Source of the DNA: Citrobacter rodentium NBRC 105723 = DSM 16636
GTDB taxonomy: Bacteria; Pseudomonadota; Gammaproteobacteria; Enterobacterales; Enterobacteriaceae
Assembly (NCBI RefSeq): GCF_021278985.1
Contig: NZ_CP082833.1
Span: 4,712,001 to 4,776,000 of the forward strand
Direction of reading: 5' to 3'
DNA: 64,000 nt
Below the pieces are notes generated by a model. It searched no databases and was not told the origin of the DNA. It worked only from the letters and a program-made list of their open reading frames with translations. Both the position numbers and the translations under genes were made by a program. This document shows positions 43,807-52,615 of this stretch, piece by piece (the first letter of the stretch is position 1; every line of letters starts with the position of its first letter).

Positions 43807-44730
43807 ATGAAACACGAACTATCAAGTATGAAAGCGTTTGTCACGCTGGCAGAGTCAGAATCTTTTAACAATGCTGCAAAATTACTTAATATTACGCAAC
43901 CTGCATTAACGCGCAGAATAAAAAAGATGGAAGAAGATTTACAGGTAATTCTTTTTGAACGGACAACGCGTAAAGTTACGTTAACAAAAGCGGGCAAAAT
44001 GCTGTTACCGGAAGCGCGGGAGATAATTAAAAAACTTGATGAAATGTTATTTAATATTCGCGAAATGAATACACATCAGCGAGGCAGAATCACCCTGTCC
44101 TGTATTCCGACGGCGGTGTTCTATTTTTTGCCGCAGGCCATAGGGAAATTTAATGAGTTATACCCCAATATTAATGTGCGCATTATGGAACAGGGTACGC
44201 ATAATTGCATGGAGTCCGTTCTTTGCAATGAGGCTGACTTCGGCATAAACATGAACAACATCACAAATTCATCGATAGACTTTACCCCGCTGGTGAACGA
44301 ACCGTTCGTCCTGGCATGTCGGCGCGATCATCCCCTCGCCAGCAGACAGCTGGTTGAATGGCAGGAACTGGTGAATCACACGCTGATCGGCGTGCGCTCG
44401 TCGAGCGGAAACCGGCTGCTGATAGAGCAACAGCTGGCGGACAAGCCCTGGAAGCTGGAGTGGTTTTATGAGGTTCGCCATCTGTCCACCTCGCTCGGTC
44501 TGGTCGAAGCGGGGCTTGGCGTGTCGGCACTGCCGGGGCTGGCGATGCCGCAGATGCCGCACCCGACGCTGCTCGGCATTCCGCTGGTCGAACCGGTCAT
44601 CCGTCGCACGCTGGGCATCATTCGCCGTAAAGACGCGGTTCTCTCGCCGCCTGCGGAGCGCTTTTTTACCCTGCTGCTGAACTTATGGACCGACCAGAGC
44701 GATCTGCTATGGCGTCCGGTTTCGGAGTGA
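43807..44730 (+). CDS. ybhD: LysR-family regulator YbhD
   Basis: 307 codons from the ATG at 43807, with GGAG five bases upstream; a GTG two codons earlier has no room for a ribosome site. N-terminal helix-turn-helix (AESESFNNAAKLLNITQPAL, then TRRIKKMEEDL) and a LysR effector domain (LSCIPTAVFYFLPQAIGKFN). It is divergent from ybhH-ybhI-ybhJ. In the 177-bp gap a 20-bp direct repeat (TAATGACTTTGAT at 43688, TTAGTGACTTTTAT at 43708) is a possible binding site. The 5' third is AT-rich relative to the rest of the gene. Confidence 0.9.
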   Translation: MKHELSSMKAFVTLAESESFNNAAKLLNITQPALTRRIKKMEEDLQVILFERTTRKVTLTKAGKMLLPEAREIIKKLDEMLFNIREMNTHQRGRITLSCIPTAVFYFLPQAIGKFNELYPNINVRIMEQGTHNCMESVLCNEADFGINMNNITNSSIDFTPLVNEPFVLACRRDHPLASRQLVEWQELVNHTLIGVRSSSGNRLLIEQQLADKPWKLEWFYEVRHLSTSLGLVEAGLGVSALPGLAMPQMPHPTLLGIPLVEPVIRRTLGIIRRKDAVLSPPAERFFTLLLNLWTDQSDLLWRPVSE

Positions 44731-44821
44731 GCGCCCCTGCCGGATGGCGGCAGCGCCCAATCCACTCCGCATTGTCGCGTTTATTCGGCCAGGAAAGTCC
44801 CTCCCGGCCCGTTTACGCGGC

Positions 44822-45817
44822 TTAAAACGCGTTAACCACGACCCACATCGGACCCTGGCCTACCGCATAGCGCCCTTTTTCGGTTAATAATCCCTGCGCG
44901 CCGCTAATTTCATATACCGCGATATGGTGCGATTTCTGCCCGGCGGCAATCAGGTATTTACCGCTGTGATCGATGTTAAAGCCGCGCGGCTGCGTTTCAG
45001 TGGGCTGGAAGCCCTCTTTGCTCAGAACGCTGCCATCTTCTGAAACGTTGAACACGGTGATAATGCTGGCGGTACGGTCACAGGCATACAGGTGACGACC
45101 GTCCGGCGTAATGTGAATGTCCGCCGCCCAGCGGGTATCGGCGAAATCGGCGGGCATCATATCCAGCGTCTGGACGCACTCAATTTTGCCATGCGGATCT
45201 TTCAGCTCCCAGACGTCAACGGAGCTGTTCAGCTCATTTATGCAGTAGGCATACTGCTGGTTTGGATGGAACACCATATGGCGCGGACCGGCGCCCTCTA
45301 CGGTGATGACTTCCGCTGGCTCCTGCGCCTGCAGCCTGCCGTCATCGCTGAGGGTAAACAGGCAGATGCGATCCTGCTTCAGCGCGGGCACCCACAGGGT
45401 GCGATTGTCCGGCGCAATATTGGCCGAATGACACCCTTCCAGCCCTTCAATCACCTCCACAACGCCGACGGGCAGCCCCTCCTCCAGACGCGTGACGCTG
45501 ACGTTGCCCGCGTTATACGAGCCGACAAAAACAAAACGGCCATGACGATCGGTTGAGATATGGGTCGGACTCCCCGGCAGCGGGGATTCGGCGGCGAAGG
45601 TCAGCGCGCCGTCATCCGGAGCGATACGATAGGCCAGCACGCGGAACTCAGGACGCACGCCAACGTACAGATAACGTTTATCCGGGCTGACCACCATTGG
45701 CTGAACCTGTCCGGGGACATCCACAACCTGAACCAGCGTCAGCGCGCCGTCATGACTGAGGCTCCAGACGTGGATCTGCTGGCTTTCAGGGCTGGCGGTA
45801 TAAACTGTTTGCTTCAT
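44822..45817 (-). CDS. pgl: 6-phosphogluconolactonase Pgl
   Basis: 331 codons, same length as E. coli Pgl (YbhE). Seven-bladed beta-propeller lactonase of the YbhE type, with repeats such as SPDKRYLYVGVRPEFRVLAY and HSANIAPDNRTLWVPALKQD, and the end GQGPMWVVVNAF. It hydrolyses 6-phosphogluconolactone in the oxidative pentose phosphate pathway. It is convergent with ybhD and divergent from ybhA. Confidence 0.95.
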   Translation of the reverse strand: MKQTVYTASPESQQIHVWSLSHDGALTLVQVVDVPGQVQPMVVSPDKRYLYVGVRPEFRVLAYRIAPDDGALTFAAESPLPGSPTHISTDRHGRFVFVGSYNAGNVSVTRLEEGLPVGVVEVIEGLEGCHSANIAPDNRTLWVPALKQDRICLFTLSDDGRLQAQEPAEVITVEGAGPRHMVFHPNQQYAYCINELNSSVDVWELKDPHGKIECVQTLDMMPADFADTRWAADIHITPDGRHLYACDRTASIITVFNVSEDGSVLSKEGFQPTETQPRGFNIDHSGKYLIAAGQKSHHIAVYEISGAQGLLTEKGRYAVGQGPMWVVVNAF

Positions 45818-45959
45818 GAATACTCCTTGGCTTTTGGCAACGTCTGCAATTTACCAACGTAGTCGGTTTTGTCAGGAAATGCTGAATTAATTTGTCCGCT
45901 TCCCGTCCCGGTGTACCATTCGGGCAGACGACATTCTCAACATTTATCTGGATAAGTTT

Positions 45960-46778
45960 ATGACTGCGCGCGTAATTGCCCTTGATTTAGATGGAACCTT
46001 ACTGACTCCGCAAAAAACTCTGCTCCCCTCTTCTCTTGAAGCGCTCTCACGGGCCAGAGACGCGGGCTATCAACTTATCATCGTCACAGGACGTCATCAC
46101 GTTGCGATTCATCCTTTTTATCAGGCGCTGGCGCTGGATACACCTGCAATTTGCTGTAATGGCACCTATTTGTATAATTATCATGCAAAAAGCGTCATCG
46201 AAGCCGACCCGATGCCCGTCGATCAGGCGCTGCAACTGATCGACATGCTGGATGAACAGCAGATCCACGGCTTGATGTACGTTGATGAGGCCATGCTGTA
46301 TGAACGCCCGACCGGACACGTGATCCGCACCGCCAACTGGGCGCAAACGCTGCCGCCGGAGCAGCGTCCGGTCTTTACCCAGGTGCCTTCACTGGCGCAG
46401 GCGGCGCGTGAGGTCAACGCGGTATGGAAGTTTGCGCTGACGGATGAAAATATTACCCGGCTCCAGCAGTTCAGCAGGCAGGTTGACCTTGAGCTGGGGC
46501 TGGAGTGTGAATGGTCGTGGCACGATCAGGTCGACATCGCCCGTCGGGGCAACAGCAAAGGCAAGCGCCTGAAGCAGTGGATCGAATCACAGGGCGGATC
46601 GATGGAAAATGTTATTGCTTTTGGCGATAACTACAACGACATCAGTATGCTGGAAGCGGCGGGCACCGGCGTGGCGATGGGCAATGCCGACGAGGCGGTA
46701 AAAGCCCACGCTAACGTTGTGATTGGCGACAACACCACCGACAGCATCGCCCGCTTTATCTATACCCACCTGCTGTAG
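45960..46778 (+). CDS. ybhA: HAD-family phosphatase YbhA
   Basis: 272 codons. HAD superfamily, Cof type: motif I ALDLDGTLLTPQ (about 7-18), motif II TGRHH, and motif III/IV KGKRLKQWIE...FGDNYNDISMLEAAG. E. coli YbhA dephosphorylates pyridoxal phosphate and some sugar phosphates. Its stop codon touches that of convergent modC with no intergenic base. Confidence 0.92.
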   Translation: MTARVIALDLDGTLLTPQKTLLPSSLEALSRARDAGYQLIIVTGRHHVAIHPFYQALALDTPAICCNGTYLYNYHAKSVIEADPMPVDQALQLIDMLDEQQIHGLMYVDEAMLYERPTGHVIRTANWAQTLPPEQRPVFTQVPSLAQAAREVNAVWKFALTDENITRLQQFSRQVDLELGLECEWSWHDQVDIARRGNSKGKRLKQWIESQGGSMENVIAFGDNYNDISMLEAAGTGVAMGNADEAVKAHANVVIGDNTTDSIARFIYTHLL

Positions 46779-47837
46779 TCAGGCGGTTATCGATACGCTC
46801 TTGATTTGCGCGTACAGCCAGAGGCCGGGCTTGATGGTCAGTTCATCCCTGGCCCACGGGCTGATCCGCGCCCACAGGGTTTTCCCGCCGACCTCAAGCT
46901 GGACCTCAACCTGGCCGTCAACGTCATAGCAGTTCGCCACTTTAGCGCGCAAAACGTTACGAATGCTGCTCTGCTGCGGCGGCTGGAGCACCAGCGAGAC
47001 GTCTGATGCCTGAATGCGGATGCGCAGCGCGGTGTGCAACGGCTCATCAAGCTTATTGACCCATACGTGCTGATCGCCCAGCGCCAGCGCCGTCATCGCA
47101 TAATGCGGATGGTGTTCCAGTACGCTGACCTTCAGAATGCTGCTCTGCTGCTCCTTCGGCAGCCACGGATGCATCACGCTGCTGCCCCAGACCTCCTCCA
47201 GCGCGCCGAACGCTTTAACCTGCCCGTTCTCCAGCACCATAACTTTATCCGCCAGGTGGAGGATTTCATCCAGCGAGTGGCTGACATAGAGCATCGGAAT
47301 ATTGATTTCCCGCGCCAGCCGTTGCAGATAGGGCAGCAGCTCGCGTTTGCGTGGAATATCTAACGAGGCTAACGGTTCGTCGAGCAACAGCAGTTCCGGG
47401 GCGGTCAGCAGCGCGCGACCAATCGCCACCCGCTGTTTTTCGCCGCCGGAGAGACCGCCCGGCAGCCTGTCGAGCAGCGGCTCAATGCCCAGCAGCGCCA
47501 CCAGCTTATCGAACTGGCTGACCATGCTTTTCGCCATGCCGTAGCGCAGATTGCCGCGCACTTTATAGTGCGGAAACAGACGCGCATCCTGAAAAACGTA
47601 GCCCACCCGCCGCTTTTCCGGCGTCAGGCAGATGCCGTTTTCCGCATCATTGAGCACCCGCCCGTTAAGCACGATGCGCCCTTTTTGCGGCTTCGTCAGG
47701 CCGCTGATGGCGTTAATCAGCGATGTTTTCCCGGCGCCGGAAACGCCAAAAATGGCGGTGATCCCGCTGGCGGGCAGCGTTTCGTCGATTGTCAGGCAGT
47801 GGGCGCCCAGCGTCTGGCTAAAATGAAGTTCCAGCAT
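46779..47837 (-). CDS. modC: Molybdate ABC transporter ATPase ModC
   Basis: 352 codons from the ATG at 47837. ABC ATPase with Walker A FGVSGAGKTSLINAI (about 31-45), signature LSGGEKQRVAIGRAL, Walker B LLLLDEPLASLD, and a C-terminal molybdate-binding (mop-like) domain (SIRNVLRAKVANCY to the end) for trans-inhibition. It powers ModB. It lies 2 bp after modB and is last in modABC. Confidence 0.96.
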   Translation of the reverse strand: MLELHFSQTLGAHCLTIDETLPASGITAIFGVSGAGKTSLINAISGLTKPQKGRIVLNGRVLNDAENGICLTPEKRRVGYVFQDARLFPHYKVRGNLRYGMAKSMVSQFDKLVALLGIEPLLDRLPGGLSGGEKQRVAIGRALLTAPELLLLDEPLASLDIPRKRELLPYLQRLAREINIPMLYVSHSLDEILHLADKVMVLENGQVKAFGALEEVWGSSVMHPWLPKEQQSSILKVSVLEHHPHYAMTALALGDQHVWVNKLDEPLHTALRIRIQASDVSLVLQPPQQSSIRNVLRAKVANCYDVDGQVEVQLEVGGKTLWARISPWARDELTIKPGLWLYAQIKSVSITA

Positions 47838-47839
47838 GT

Positions 47840-48529
47840 TTATCGCCCCGTCCGCGCGCGGCTGACGCGCGCCAGCCATTCAGAAATCAGCAATGAAATC
47901 AGCGCCAGCACAATGGAGATGACGCACAGCCGCGCCGCCGCGCTTTCGCCGCCGGGGGTCTGGATCAGGGTGTACATCGCCGAAGGTATGGTTCGCGTTT
48001 CACCAGGAATATTGGAAACGAAGGTAATGGTGGCGCCAAACTCGCCGAGCGAGCGGGCAAACGCCAGCACGGTGCCGACAATGATTCCCGGCAGCGTCAG
48101 CGGTAGGGTGATGGTGAAAAACACGCGCCAGCGTCCGGCGCCGAGCGTACGGGCGGCCTGCTCCAGCTTCATGTCCACGCCTTCCAGCGCCAGACGGATG
48201 GCGCGCACCATCAGGGGGAAGGACATCACCGCCGCCGCCAGCACCGCGCCGCGCCAGTTGAAGGCAAAGGTGACGCCAAACCAGTCGTACAACCACTGAC
48301 CGATAGCTCCCCGCCGTCCCATTGAGATCAGCAGCAGATACCCCACCACGACCGGCGGCAGTACCAGCGGCAGATGCAGAACGCTGTCCAGCAGCGCTTT
48401 ACCCGGAAACCGGCAGCGCACCAGCAGCCAGGCAAAAAAGATCCCAAACGGCAGACTAAACAGCACAGCCAGGGAAGACACTTTCAGGCTCAGCAGAACA
48501 GCCTGCCATTCAGGATCGGTCAATATCAT
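47840..48529 (-). CDS. modB: Molybdate ABC transporter permease ModB
   Basis: 229 codons with about five membrane segments. The binding-protein-dependent permease signature EQAARTLGAGRWRVFFTITL and GEFGATITFVSNIPGETRTI are typical of ModB/CysT-type permeases. It forms the homodimeric pore of the molybdate importer. It overlaps modA by 4 bp. Confidence 0.96.
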   Translation of the reverse strand: MILTDPEWQAVLLSLKVSSLAVLFSLPFGIFFAWLLVRCRFPGKALLDSVLHLPLVLPPVVVGYLLLISMGRRGAIGQWLYDWFGVTFAFNWRGAVLAAAVMSFPLMVRAIRLALEGVDMKLEQAARTLGAGRWRVFFTITLPLTLPGIIVGTVLAFARSLGEFGATITFVSNIPGETRTIPSAMYTLIQTPGGESAAARLCVISIVLALISLLISEWLARVSRARTGR

Positions 48530-49302
48530 GACTTGGTCGTAAATCCGTAACGTTTAAATATCCCGGCGGCCTGCGGCCCTTTCAGATAATCATAAAAGGC
48601 GCTAACCGTCGCATTTTTATGTCCATCGACAATGGCGATGGGGTATTCCACTTTCTTGTGCGAATCTTCAGGGAAGGTCGCCACCACCTTCACGCCCTTA
48701 CTGGCGACGGCGTCGGAACCGTAAACGATGCCCAGCGGCGCTTCGTTACGCTCCACCAGCGCCAGCGCGCCGCGCACATCTTCGGCAGGCGCAAGCTTCG
48801 GCGACAGCGTTTCCCACGCCCCCAGCTTTTGCAGGGCTTCTTTGGCGTAAATGCCTGCCGGAACGTGCTCCGGGTCGCCCACCGCCAGACGTCCGCCGTT
48901 CAGCAGGCGGGTCCAGTTGGTTTTTGCATCGATGTTGAAATCCTGCTGCGCGCTCGCTTTCGGCGCCACCACCACCAGACTGTTACCCAGCAGTGTCTGA
49001 CGCGAACCGGCGTCGATCGCTTTTTTATCCGCCGCGTAATCCATCCATTTCTGGTCAGCAGAAATAAACAGATCCGCCGGCGCGCCAGCCTCTATCTGGC
49101 GCGCCAGCGTAGACGAAGAGGCAAAGGAAGAAACAACATCAACGTTCGCCTCTTTTTTGTAGGCGGCGGCGATATCCTGCATCGCATTGGTCAGCGACGC
49201 CGCCGCAAAAACGGTGATTTTTGTCTCCTGCGCCAGAGCGTGTCCGGCGAGCGTTAGAGAAAGTGTTGCCCCGGCAAACAGGCGTAGCCATGAACGTGCC
49301 AT
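48526..49302 (-). CDS. modA: Molybdate-binding periplasmic protein ModA
   Basis: 258 codons. A Sec signal peptide ends near Ala24 (AGHALA-QETKI). The mature part matches ModA: VFAAASLTNAMQDIAAAYK with ligand Ser, FASSSTLARQIEAGAPADLF, and VGDPEHVPAGIYAKEALQKL. It captures molybdate or tungstate for ModBC. It is first in modABC, with a ModE operator immediately upstream. Confidence 0.96.
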   Translation of the reverse strand: MARSWLRLFAGATLSLTLAGHALAQETKITVFAAASLTNAMQDIAAAYKKEANVDVVSSFASSSTLARQIEAGAPADLFISADQKWMDYAADKKAIDAGSRQTLLGNSLVVVAPKASAQQDFNIDAKTNWTRLLNGGRLAVGDPEHVPAGIYAKEALQKLGAWETLSPKLAPAEDVRGALALVERNEAPLGIVYGSDAVASKGVKVVATFPEDSHKKVEYPIAIVDGHKNATVSAFYDYLKGPQAAGIFKRYGFTTKS

Positions 49303-49320
49303 TGTAATGCTCCTGTGAGT

Positions 49321-49348
49321 ATCGTTATGTAGGCAATAATATAACGAT
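49321..49348 (-). promoter_or_regulatory. ModE operator of modABC
   Basis: The dyad ATCGTTAT (49321-49328) / ATAACGAT (49341-49348) with a 12-bp spacer matches the ModE site of the E. coli modA promoter. ModE-molybdate binding here represses modABC when molybdate is plentiful. Confidence 0.88.
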
Positions 49349-49473
49349 TATTCGAGGCATTTCCCAGCGCTTAATGTTACCCATTCGGGCGGACGCTGGA
49401 AATTATCGGCAGGAAACGCGGGAACTTGAGCAACAATACGCGATGGCGTGTGGCTGTCCGGAAGAATGTAGAG

Positions 49474-49497
49474 AAGAAAACGCCCGACTGTGCGGGC
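49474..49497 (-). terminator. Rho-independent terminator after acrZ
   Basis: On the complement, GCCCG-CACAGT-CGGGC is followed by GTTTTCTT. It lies 11 bp past the acrZ stop and should keep acrZ transcription out of modABC. Confidence 0.85.
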
Positions 49498-49508
49498 ATT
49501 CAGGGAAA

Positions 49509-49658
49509 TTAATGGTTCTGCCTGGATCGGTCTTTCTGACCGATGCCGGAAAAAAGGTTAAACACTTCACCCAGACCGTAAATCAGCCCCAGGATAATGG
49601 CCATCACCACGGGTACCATGATTACGGCGAATACCAGACTTTTCAATAACTCTAACAT
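49509..49658 (-). CDS. acrZ: AcrAB-TolC accessory protein AcrZ
   Basis: 49 codons from the ATG at 49658, preceded by CAGGAGATGACC; a longer frame exists upstream without a ribosome site. One curved membrane helix (SLVFAVIMVPVVMAIILGLI, about 7-26) and a polar tail (GIGQKDRSRQNH). It matches E. coli AcrZ (YbhT), which binds AcrB in the inner membrane and tunes export of some drugs. It sits between modA and the divergent modE. Confidence 0.95.
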   Translation of the reverse strand: MLELLKSLVFAVIMVPVVMAIILGLIYGLGEVFNLFSGIGQKDRSRQNH

Positions 49659-49786
49659 GGTCATCTCCTGATTCAGTTCTTTTAGTATTCTAACGGCATC
49701 CCGGAGAAAAGCACTCCCCTTTTGTGCGGTCGGCTTTGCGCACGCCGGGTTTTCCGTCACAATAGTCTTTTTACCAGGATCTTGTT

Positions 49787-50575
49787 ATGCAAGCCGAAAT
49801 CCTTCTGACCCTGAAACTCCAGCAGAAACTGTTCGCCGACCCCCGACGCATCTCTTTGCTCAAGCATATCGCGCTTTCCGGCTCCATAAGTCAGGGCGCA
49901 AAAGACGCGGGCATCAGCTATAAAAGCGCCTGGGACGCGATTAACGAAATGAATCAGCTCAGCGAGCAGACGCTGGTGGAACGCGCGACCGGCGGCAAGG
50001 GCGGCGGCGGCGCGGTGTTAACCCGTTACGGCCAGCGTCTGATCCAGCTCTACGATCTGCTGGCGCAAATCCAGCAAAAAGCGTTCGACGTGCTGAGCGA
50101 CGACGACGCGTTACCGCTGAATAGTCTGCTGGCCGCCATTTCCCGTTTTTCTTTGCAAACCAGCGCCCGTAACCAGTGGTTCGGTACGGTCACCGCCCGC
50201 GATCGCGACCAGGTACAGCAGCATATTGAGGTGCTGCTGGCCGATGGCGAAACCCGGCTGAAGGCGGCGATTACCGCGCAAAGCGGCGAGCGCCTGGGGC
50301 TTAACGAGGGCAAAGAGGTGCTCGTTTTGCTGAAAGCGCCGTGGGTCGGCCTTACCCAGGATGAGGCCGTGGCGCGGGCGGCGGATAATCAGCTTAAGGG
50401 GACGATTCATCATATTGAACGCGGTACCGAGCAGTGCGAAGTGCTGATGACTCTGCCGGACAGTCAGACGTTGTGCGCGACGGTGCCGGTTGCCAATGCC
50501 GCAGAGCTTGCCCCGGGCGACACCGTGACGGCATTTTTTAACGCCGATAAAGTGATTATCGCAACGCTCTGTTGA
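49787..50575 (+). CDS. modE: Molybdate-responsive regulator ModE
   Basis: 262 codons. N-terminal LysR-like winged helix (SGSISQGAKDAGISYKSAWD, about 33-52) with GGKGGGGAVLT, then two mop domains for molybdate (SARNQWFGTVTARD and RAADNQLKGTIHHIERG). It represses modABC and activates moaA and other molybdoenzyme genes. In E. coli modF follows at once; here about 330 bp of REP repeats lie between. Confidence 0.95.
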   Translation: MQAEILLTLKLQQKLFADPRRISLLKHIALSGSISQGAKDAGISYKSAWDAINEMNQLSEQTLVERATGGKGGGGAVLTRYGQRLIQLYDLLAQIQQKAFDVLSDDDALPLNSLLAAISRFSLQTSARNQWFGTVTARDRDQVQQHIEVLLADGETRLKAAITAQSGERLGLNEGKEVLVLLKAPWVGLTQDEAVARAADNQLKGTIHHIERGTEQCEVLMTLPDSQTLCATVPVANAAELAPGDTVTAFFNADKVIIATLC

Positions 50576-50587
50576 GCTTCAGCCCCG

Positions 50588-50834
50588 CAGTGCAGTGCCT
50601 GATGGCGCTACGCTTATCAGGCCTACAGGATCCTCACCATTCGTGGGCCGGATATCCGGCAACAAACAACCCCAACCCCCCGTAGGCCGGATAAGGCGCA
50701 ACGCGCCGCCATCCGGCATTAAACAACCTCCCCCACCCGTAGGCCGGATAAGGCGTAACGCACCGCCATCCGGCAATAAACAACCCCATCCCCACGTAGG
50801 CCGGATAAGGCGCAGCGCGCCGCCATCCGGCATT
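50588..50834. repeat. Tandem BIME, 57-bp period, between modE and modF
   Basis: Three consecutive units beginning with GTAGGCCGGATAAGGCG and ending CGCCATCCGGCA start at 50682, 50739 and 50796, an exact 57-bp spacing. A fourth, divergent REP (CCTGATGGCGC...CAGGCCTACA) is at 50598-50629, with a remnant at 50645-50662. Apart from repeats and about 70 bases before modF, no gene is seen in this 329-bp stretch. Confidence 0.93.
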
Positions 50835-50904
50835 AAACCACATTGACATTCCTCTTCAGACAAAGTATCCCTGTCATTCATCGCTGCAAAAAATGGGATA
50901 CAAA

Positions 50905-52377
50905 ATGTCATTATTGCAAATTTCACAAGGCACGTTTCGTCTGAGCGATACAAAAACGCTTCAGCTGGACTCCGTTTCGTTAAACGCTGGCGAAAGCTGG
51001 GCGTTTGTTGGCGCCAACGGCAGCGGCAAGTCGGCGCTGGCCCGCGCGCTGGCGGGCGAACTCCCTTTGCTTAAGGGGGAACGTCTGTGTCACTTCAGAC
51101 GCATCGCCCACCTCTCTTTCGAACAATTGCAAAAGCTGGTCAGCGACGAATGGCAGCGCAACAACACCGATCTGCTCGGCCCCGGCGAGGACGATACCGG
51201 ACGCACCACCGCAGACATTATTCAGGACGAGGTGAAAAATCCGGATCGCTGCAACGAACTGGCGCAGCAGTTTGGCATCTCTCATCTGCTTACGCGTCGC
51301 TTTAAATATCTCTCCACCGGCGAGACGCGCAAAACCCTGCTCTGCCAGGCGTTGATGTCCGATCCCGACTTACTCATTCTCGACGAACCGTTCGACGGTC
51401 TGGACGTGGCCTCACGCCAGCAGCTGGCGGCGTTGCTCGAAACATTGCATCACTCCGGCATCACCCTGGCGCTGGTATTAAACCGCTTTGATGAAATCCC
51501 CGATTTCGTCCAGTATGCCGGTGTGCTGGCCGACTGCGCCTTAACGCAAACCGGCGAGAAAACGGCGCTTTTACAGCAGGCATTAATCGCCCAGCTTGCC
51601 CACAGCGAACGTCTGCAGGGCGTGTCGTTACCCGAACCGGACGAGCCTGCCGCGGGGCAGCATCTACCGGCCGACCAACCGCGAATTATCCTGCGCGACG
51701 GCGTCGTCTCCTATAACGACCGCCCGGTGCTTCATCATCTGAGCTGGCAGGTCAATCCTGGTGAACACTGGCAAATCGTTGGCCCCAACGGCGCGGGAAA
51801 ATCGACGCTGCTCAGCCTGATAACCGGCGATCATCCGCAGGGCTACAGCAACGATCTGACGCTGTTTGGCCGCCGTCGCGGCAGTGGGGAGACCATCTGG
51901 GATATCAAAAAACATATCGGCTACGTCAGCAGCAGCCTCCATCTCGACTATCGCGTCAGCACCACCCTGCGTAACGTTATCCTCTCCGGCTATTTCGACT
52001 CTATCGGCATTTATCAGGCCGTTTCCGACCGGCAGCAGAAGCTTACGCAGCAGTGGCTGGAGATCCTCGGCATGGATAAGCGCACCGCGGACGCGCCGTT
52101 TCACAGCCTCTCATGGGGACAGCAACGGCTGGCGCTGATCGCCCGCGCGCTGGTGAAGCACCCGACGCTGTTGATTCTGGATGAACCGCTGCAGGGGCTG
52201 GACCCGCTTAACCGCCAGCTCGTTCGCCGTTTTGTCGACGTGCTGATTAGCGAAGGCGACACCCAACTGCTGTTTGTCTCGCATCATGCCGAAGATGCTC
52301 CCGCCTGCATCACCCATCGTCTTGCCTTCGTGCCGCAGAACGAAGGCTACGCTTATCAACAAACCCGTCTGCGTTAA
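50905..52377 (+). CDS. modF: ABC-type ATPase ModF
   Basis: 490 codons from the ATG at 50905; an in-frame ATG four codons earlier has no better ribosome site. Two ABC ATPase domains: Walker A GANGSGKSALA and GPNGAGKSTLL, signatures LSTGETRKTLLCQA and LSWGQQRLALIARA, and Walker B LLILDEPFDGLD and LLILDEPLQGLD. It is a soluble tandem ATPase related to PhrA/ModC-type proteins; its role in molybdenum metabolism is unclear. The REP tract upstream may reduce cotranscription with modE. Confidence 0.92.
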   Translation: MSLLQISQGTFRLSDTKTLQLDSVSLNAGESWAFVGANGSGKSALARALAGELPLLKGERLCHFRRIAHLSFEQLQKLVSDEWQRNNTDLLGPGEDDTGRTTADIIQDEVKNPDRCNELAQQFGISHLLTRRFKYLSTGETRKTLLCQALMSDPDLLILDEPFDGLDVASRQQLAALLETLHHSGITLALVLNRFDEIPDFVQYAGVLADCALTQTGEKTALLQQALIAQLAHSERLQGVSLPEPDEPAAGQHLPADQPRIILRDGVVSYNDRPVLHHLSWQVNPGEHWQIVGPNGAGKSTLLSLITGDHPQGYSNDLTLFGRRRGSGETIWDIKKHIGYVSSSLHLDYRVSTTLRNVILSGYFDSIGIYQAVSDRQQKLTQQWLEILGMDKRTADAPFHSLSWGQQRLALIARALVKHPTLLILDEPLQGLDPLNRQLVRRFVDVLISEGDTQLLFVSHHAEDAPACITHRLAFVPQNEGYAYQQTRLR

Positions 52378-52486
52378 TCTCCCGCCATCTGCCGGTTTGC
52401 GCCCTTTTTCGGATTAAAGGCGCAATCGCAGACAAAGGTGATGATTTACAATTAAAAATCCAGGAGTAAATGGGATGAAAGCGTTA

Positions 52487-52615
52487 GTGTAAACGATTCC
52501 ACTATTTTATTCCGTGTCACACTTTTCGCATCTTTGTTATGCTATGGTTATTCCATACGATAGGCTTAACGGAGCGAATTATGAAAGTATTGGTTACCGG
52601 TGGTAGCGGTTACAT
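52487..52615 (+). promoter_or_regulatory. gal promoters P1/P2, CRP site and operators OE and OI
   Basis: The control region follows the E. coli design. OE, GTGTAAACGATTCCAC, is at 52487-52502. A CRP site overlaps GTGTCACACTTTTCGCAT (about 52514-52531). The P2 -10 TATGCT is at 52538-52543 and the P1 -10 TATGGT at 52543-52548. OI, GTGGTAGCGGTTACAT, lies inside galE at 52600-52615. GalR/GalS can therefore bind both operators and loop the DNA. Confidence 0.92.
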
